A program made the position numbers and the translations under genes. Positions 31,018-34,002 of a DNA stretch of 34,002 nt are shown piece by piece. A model generated the notes under the pieces. It ran no database searches, was not told where the DNA came from, and saw only the letters and a program-made list of their open reading frames with translations. Numbering within the stretch: position 1 is the stretch's first letter; every line of letters begins with the position of its first letter. This stretch comes from JBGANR01 sp044222225 (GTDB taxonomy: Bacteria; Actinomycetota; Actinomycetes; Mycobacteriales; Mycobacteriaceae). The stretch spans positions 1-34,002 of the forward strand of contig JBGANR010000034.1 of NCBI GenBank assembly GCA_044222225.1, written 5' to 3'.

Positions 31018-31953
31018 CTACTCACCTGCCTGTGTCGCGTCGGCAAGTGACTTTGAGTCGAGTACGCGTGCCCATAACAACCCCTTACCGATCGTCTCAT
31101 CGCCACCGAGTTGTATGGTGCGGCCATTAAAAAATTCTTGAATGCGCAGTAAAGGTTCCTCGCGTTCGGCACTGAGAACGCCGGCCATTATGGTTTCTGC
31201 AGGCAGATGTTCGGAGTGGAAGGGCCCGTGCTCGACGGTTTTTGTTCCAGGATTGAGCTGGATTCGCGTCAGCAACTCGGTGCCTAGGCGAGAAAGATCG
31301 GTTAGGTCCTCGTCCGGGAGCAGAAGCAGATCGGTGGCAAGCTTGGTGCGTGTGTAGTCGAATACTGAAGAGCCCGGGCACGCCACATTGCCGATGAAGC
31401 GTCCGATATTATTGAGTTCGGCGTGATTTTGAACTACTCCAACGAAAGGGCCTATGGCATGTTTTCCGGCCCACTCGCTGGTTCCAAGTACACCTGGAGC
31501 ACCAAATACAGCCGCTAACAATCTACCGCTACTCTTGTCGACTAGTGAGACTTTCCGCTGTAGCCGACTCAAGAGCTGACGGCTGGTCGTCCAGGCAAAT
31601 CCTGAGCGTGTTGTTGCGGCCGGAAATGCCACGAGTTGCAGGTCTCCAAACCACACGGCTCCTGGGCTGAGATCACTACCTGGAGTTGTCGGAGATACCT
31701 CACCGGTCGTCGAATCGGAATCGTCGCTCGTCGGTAGGGCTGCTTTGGGTGGACGAGAACCGAAGACTTCAAGTTCCCAGGCTTGGTCACGAGCGGCGTC
31801 GCGCAGCGCCCCTTTCAGGCTCTGCCCCCAGATTACCGGCAGCCCCGTTGAGGCTTCGCGTTGGATCGGCAAGTCCAACGAGCCTTCTGCTCCTGGTCCG
31901 CCGGCATGTACGGGTGATTCAGCGAACATCACCAGCAATCGTTGTTTTTGCAT
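31018..31953 (-). CDS. cmr4: Type III-B backbone RAMP protein Cmr4 (target RNA nuclease)
   Basis: The 311-residue protein begins RLLVMFAESPVHAGG and carries SLDLPIQREASTGLPVIWGQSLKGALRD (25–52), the Cmr4 signature. Asp27 corresponds to the residue that cleaves target RNA at regular six-base steps. The C-terminal IQLGGDETIGKGLLWARVL is the glycine-rich RAMP loop. ATG at 31953 was chosen: AGGGAG lies six bases upstream and TGATG gives a one-base overlap with cmr3. An ATG six bases earlier has no spacing for that site. The catalytic Asp is kept, so target cleavage should work. Confidence 0.93.
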   Translation of the reverse strand: MQKQRLLVMFAESPVHAGGPGAEGSLDLPIQREASTGLPVIWGQSLKGALRDAARDQAWELEVFGSRPPKAALPTSDDSDSTTGEVSPTTPGSDLSPGAVWFGDLQLVAFPAATTRSGFAWTTSRQLLSRLQRKVSLVDKSSGRLLAAVFGAPGVLGTSEWAGKHAIGPFVGVVQNHAELNNIGRFIGNVACPGSSVFDYTRTKLATDLLLLPDEDLTDLSRLGTELLTRIQLNPGTKTVEHGPFHSEHLPAETIMAGVLSAEREEPLLRIQEFFNGRTIQLGGDETIGKGLLWARVLDSKSLADATQAGE

Positions 31954-32963
31954 CACCATCTCCCTGCAAAGAAGGTGCCGAATCCGGCGTTGACCATTCG
32001 TAGTCCCGGCGTCTGCCCTGGAAGTAATTTTCCGACGTGAGTAGAAACCCAGTCGGCGGCGTTGTCGGCGTCGCCGAACTCGAGGTAGAATACTGTGCCG
32101 GCAGGCGCTGCCCAGGACATCCGACGAGAATCCCAGAACCTCCCTTTACGAGACGCCGTTGCGACTGGTTGCGGACCGGCGAGAGCTATTGCTCGAAGTC
32201 GCGCACCGCGTGGGCACCAATAGACGTCATCTACCAGCGCTGGCGTAACCAAATATACCGCGACGTGCCCGTCCGGAAACGTCGTTGGAGGGGTCGGCAT
32301 ACTGGGCGGATCGACAATTGACACCGCTGCGCGACGTCCTCGCCCTCCAAAGTTTACCAGCGAGCGTTGAACTTCTAGCTCGGCGTCGGTAACACATCCG
32401 ACCAGCAGCTGTGTTCCGTCGACGGGGCGTAGGTGGCTACCTGAGTACAACATGCCGGCGACAACCGTCTTACGCTGGTCGCGTTCTGCATGCAGCGTTA
32501 ACCCGATTCGTGACTCGTGGCTCCAAGGCGACTGGTGATGATTTGTCCTCCACCATCTACTTCTAGGGACTCCGCCGGGGATGAGATGCCCGTCGCCGTG
32601 TAGCCATTCGGTCATCGCCTCGACCGTCAAGAGTCCATCGACGTATTCTCCATCGCCGACGAGGATAGTATCCAAAGATCCGGAAATGTCTGTGACTTCG
32701 TTCGTCGATAGGGTTCGAGCCGTCAGTCGAGAGACGTCATCGTACTCGTCTTTGATAATATCGCGGGGACAGATGAATTGTAGTTCTCTATTAGAGGAGA
32801 GGAATGGGCCTATCAGGTGATGGTCGATTTCCCCACCGACGGCAGCGCCGACGGCTCCACCCACGGTGGAAGGCAGAGGGGCTACAACAGACAAGGCAGC
32901 GTCGCTGCCACGGCCGTCGCCGATCGCTACTGTGTCCAGCGGTTCGAGCGCCAGCCAAGTCAT
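31953..32963 (-). CDS. cmr3: Type III-B RAMP protein Cmr3
   Basis: The 336-residue protein starts MTWLALEPLDTVAIGDGRGSD, the EPLDxxxxRDGRP-type start of Cmr3, with the usual Arg replaced by Gly at one position. AAGG-type glycine stretches and RSLVNFGGRGRRAAVSIVD (a RAMP loop) follow, then MVNAGFGTFFAGRW at the end. Cmr3 caps the 5' handle and contacts Cas10. ATG at 32963 is preferred to TTG at 32978 because it gives the family's MxW start. The gene follows cmr2 by 20 bases. Confidence 0.9.
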   Translation of the reverse strand: MTWLALEPLDTVAIGDGRGSDAALSVVAPLPSTVGGAVGAAVGGEIDHHLIGPFLSSNRELQFICPRDIIKDEYDDVSRLTARTLSTNEVTDISGSLDTILVGDGEYVDGLLTVEAMTEWLHGDGHLIPGGVPRSRWWRTNHHQSPWSHESRIGLTLHAERDQRKTVVAGMLYSGSHLRPVDGTQLLVGCVTDAELEVQRSLVNFGGRGRRAAVSIVDPPSMPTPPTTFPDGHVAVYLVTPALVDDVYWCPRGARLRAIALAGPQPVATASRKGRFWDSRRMSWAAPAGTVFYLEFGDADNAADWVSTHVGKLLPGQTPGLRMVNAGFGTFFAGRW

Positions 32964-32983
32964 ACCTACATGGTTCAACCCGA

Positions 32984-34002
32984 TCAGCCCACTTTCTGAG
33001 CGAGGAACCGTGCTAGCACGACGGCAGGGACGGGACGAAACTGAGATCGCCTGTTCGTGGTGGCGTCCTTACACCGTTCGTCGCCGGCCAGCTGCATCAG
33101 GACTCCGGCATGAGTGGGGTCACCGTTTCGACGCCGGATCAATCGAGCCAGCTCAGCCTTTAGCGTCTCTCGTAAGTGAGGTTGCGCCGCGAGTTCTTCG
33201 AGCTCGGTGCGATCAGTTTCTAATTGTGAGGCCAGACTTGCTGAAAGAACTGCACGATCAGGACGCAGTGATTCCACGGACTTAGTGGGATCACCGGACC
33301 AGGGTTGCACACTCATTACGCGAACGCCACCACTTGTCAGCCCGACCATCGCTATCGCGTCTCGATTCTGCCGCTGATGACCGTGTGCGGTTTTTGCTTC
33401 GGTGAGAGCGGCCCGAGCTTGTTCCAAGACGATCTGTAGAGGCATCTCTGCCGACGCGAACACGACGGACGATGACGCGGTGATCGGCATGCCTGAGGCC
33501 GAACGGAGAACGCTGTCGGCGAGGTGTTCATCGATTAGCTTCCGCAACCGGCGGGCCAACTCGAGTGCCGACGTCGCTGGGCACAACGCCAATACGTCGT
33601 CACCGCCGGTGTAGACCGCGACGCCGGGAAACCTGTCGTCGACGATCGCGCTGCGCTGTGCGGCCGCCAAGCCGACCAGCAGGCGTGAGGCCTGTCGCTG
33701 GTCTTGGGCACCAAGTGCGCCCAGTGCGTGACCGAGTTGATCGATGTCCTGCATCACAACCGCAAACCATGCGCTGGGTGAGATGACCTTTCGCTGTTGT
33801 GCGAGTACGGCGATGCGTCTTGCGGTTTTGTATCCTTCTGATACCGCTTGAGGCGAGGCAGAGGGGCCGTACTCTCGGGAAAGGCGTTCCGGTTGCCAGA
33901 CCTGAGGCGAGACCCATGCTCCCAACTGGGATGCCAGTGGTTCCAATTCTTCTACTGTTGGACCGACCGCCGTTTCGGTCACCAGCCTGTTGCGATTGAC
34001 CC
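32984..34002 (-). CDS. cmr2: Type III-B large subunit Cmr2/Cas10 (C-terminal part; N-terminus beyond window)
   Basis: The frame is open to the right edge, so this is the C-terminal part of a longer gene. Numbering from a GTG at 33982, WFAVVMQDIDQLGHALG (72–88) gives the first metal-binding acidic pair, and VAVYTGGDDVLALCP (121–135) holds the GGDD motif of the cyclase palm domain. A helical C-terminal domain follows and ends LARFLAQKVG. Cas10 makes cyclic oligoadenylate when the complex binds target RNA. Both metal motifs are intact, so signalling is expected. The N-terminal HD or first palm domain cannot be judged here. It heads the visible operon. Confidence 0.92.
   Translation of the reverse strand, partial: VNRNRLVTETAVGPTVEELEPLASQLGAWVSPQVWQPERLSREYGPSASPQAVSEGYKTARRIAVLAQQRKVISPSAWFAVVMQDIDQLGHALGALGAQDQRQASRLLVGLAAAQRSAIVDDRFPGVAVYTGGDDVLALCPATSALELARRLRKLIDEHLADSVLRSASGMPITASSSVVFASAEMPLQIVLEQARAALTEAKTAHGHQRQNRDAIAMVGLTSGGVRVMSVQPWSGDPTKSVESLRPDRAVLSASLASQLETDRTELEELAAQPHLRETLKAELARLIRRRNGDPTHAGVLMQLAGDERCKDATTNRRSQFRPVPAVVLARFLAQKVG

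Overview
The window is high-G+C actinobacterial DNA, most likely from the Mycobacteriales (a Gordonia-, Tsukamurella- or Nocardia-like organism). The best evidence is the block ino1 – PadR regulator – DUF5318 protein – ponA-type penicillin-binding protein – GT87-like membrane protein at 14.9–21.1 kb. As I recall it, this matches the Mycobacterium tuberculosis Rv0046c–Rv0051 neighbourhood. An F420-type oxidoreductase and a PknB-like kinase fit the same group. No rRNA or tRNA gene was recognised, and there is no gene-free stretch longer than about 300 bases.

Layout. (1) 1–4.3 kb, minus strand: an ornithine decarboxylase-like enzyme, a fused AdoMet decarboxylase/spermidine synthase, an LLM F420-type oxidoreductase and a PucR regulator that runs off the left edge; this is a putative polyamine operon. 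(2) 4.3–8.6 kb: AraC regulator, VOC protein, TrpB2 and a membrane Ser/Thr kinase, with two related intergenic palindromes. (3) 8.7–14.7 kb: an accessory island with a MarR regulator followed by a small putative biosynthetic cluster. The cluster holds an AvrD-family enzyme, a broken ketoacyl-ACP synthase III, an acyl carrier protein, a DHA2-type exporter, an XRE/MmyB-like regulator and a P-loop kinase-like protein. (4) 14.8–22.3 kb: the conserved cell-envelope block, ending in a convergent pair (GT87-like and DUF5685) whose coding ends overlap in a repetitive tract. (5) 22.4–24.0 kb: 5-oxoprolinase subunits PxpB and PxpC. (6) 24.1–34.0 kb: a type III-B CRISPR-Cas locus.

The CRISPR locus is the most interesting part. 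Cas6 and an 11-repeat array lie on the plus strand. They face a minus-strand operon cmr2(cas10)–cmr3–cmr4–cmr5–cmr6–CARF protein–membrane protein–cmr1, most of whose genes overlap by 1–4 bases. Cas10 keeps its GGDD motif and should make cyclic oligoadenylate. No HEPN nuclease of the Csm6/Csx1 kind is present. In that position sit a 330-residue CARF-domain protein with no recognisable effector domain and a 472-residue protein of unknown family with about six transmembrane segments. I infer a two-component signal-output module in which a soluble cOA sensor controls a membrane effector. Its operon position, locked between cmr6 and cmr1, argues that it is integral to this immune system.

The cmr operon is visibly lower in G+C than the rest of the window, which suggests transfer. 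No cas1/cas2 is in view. Both window ends cut genes: pucR on the left and cmr2 on the right.
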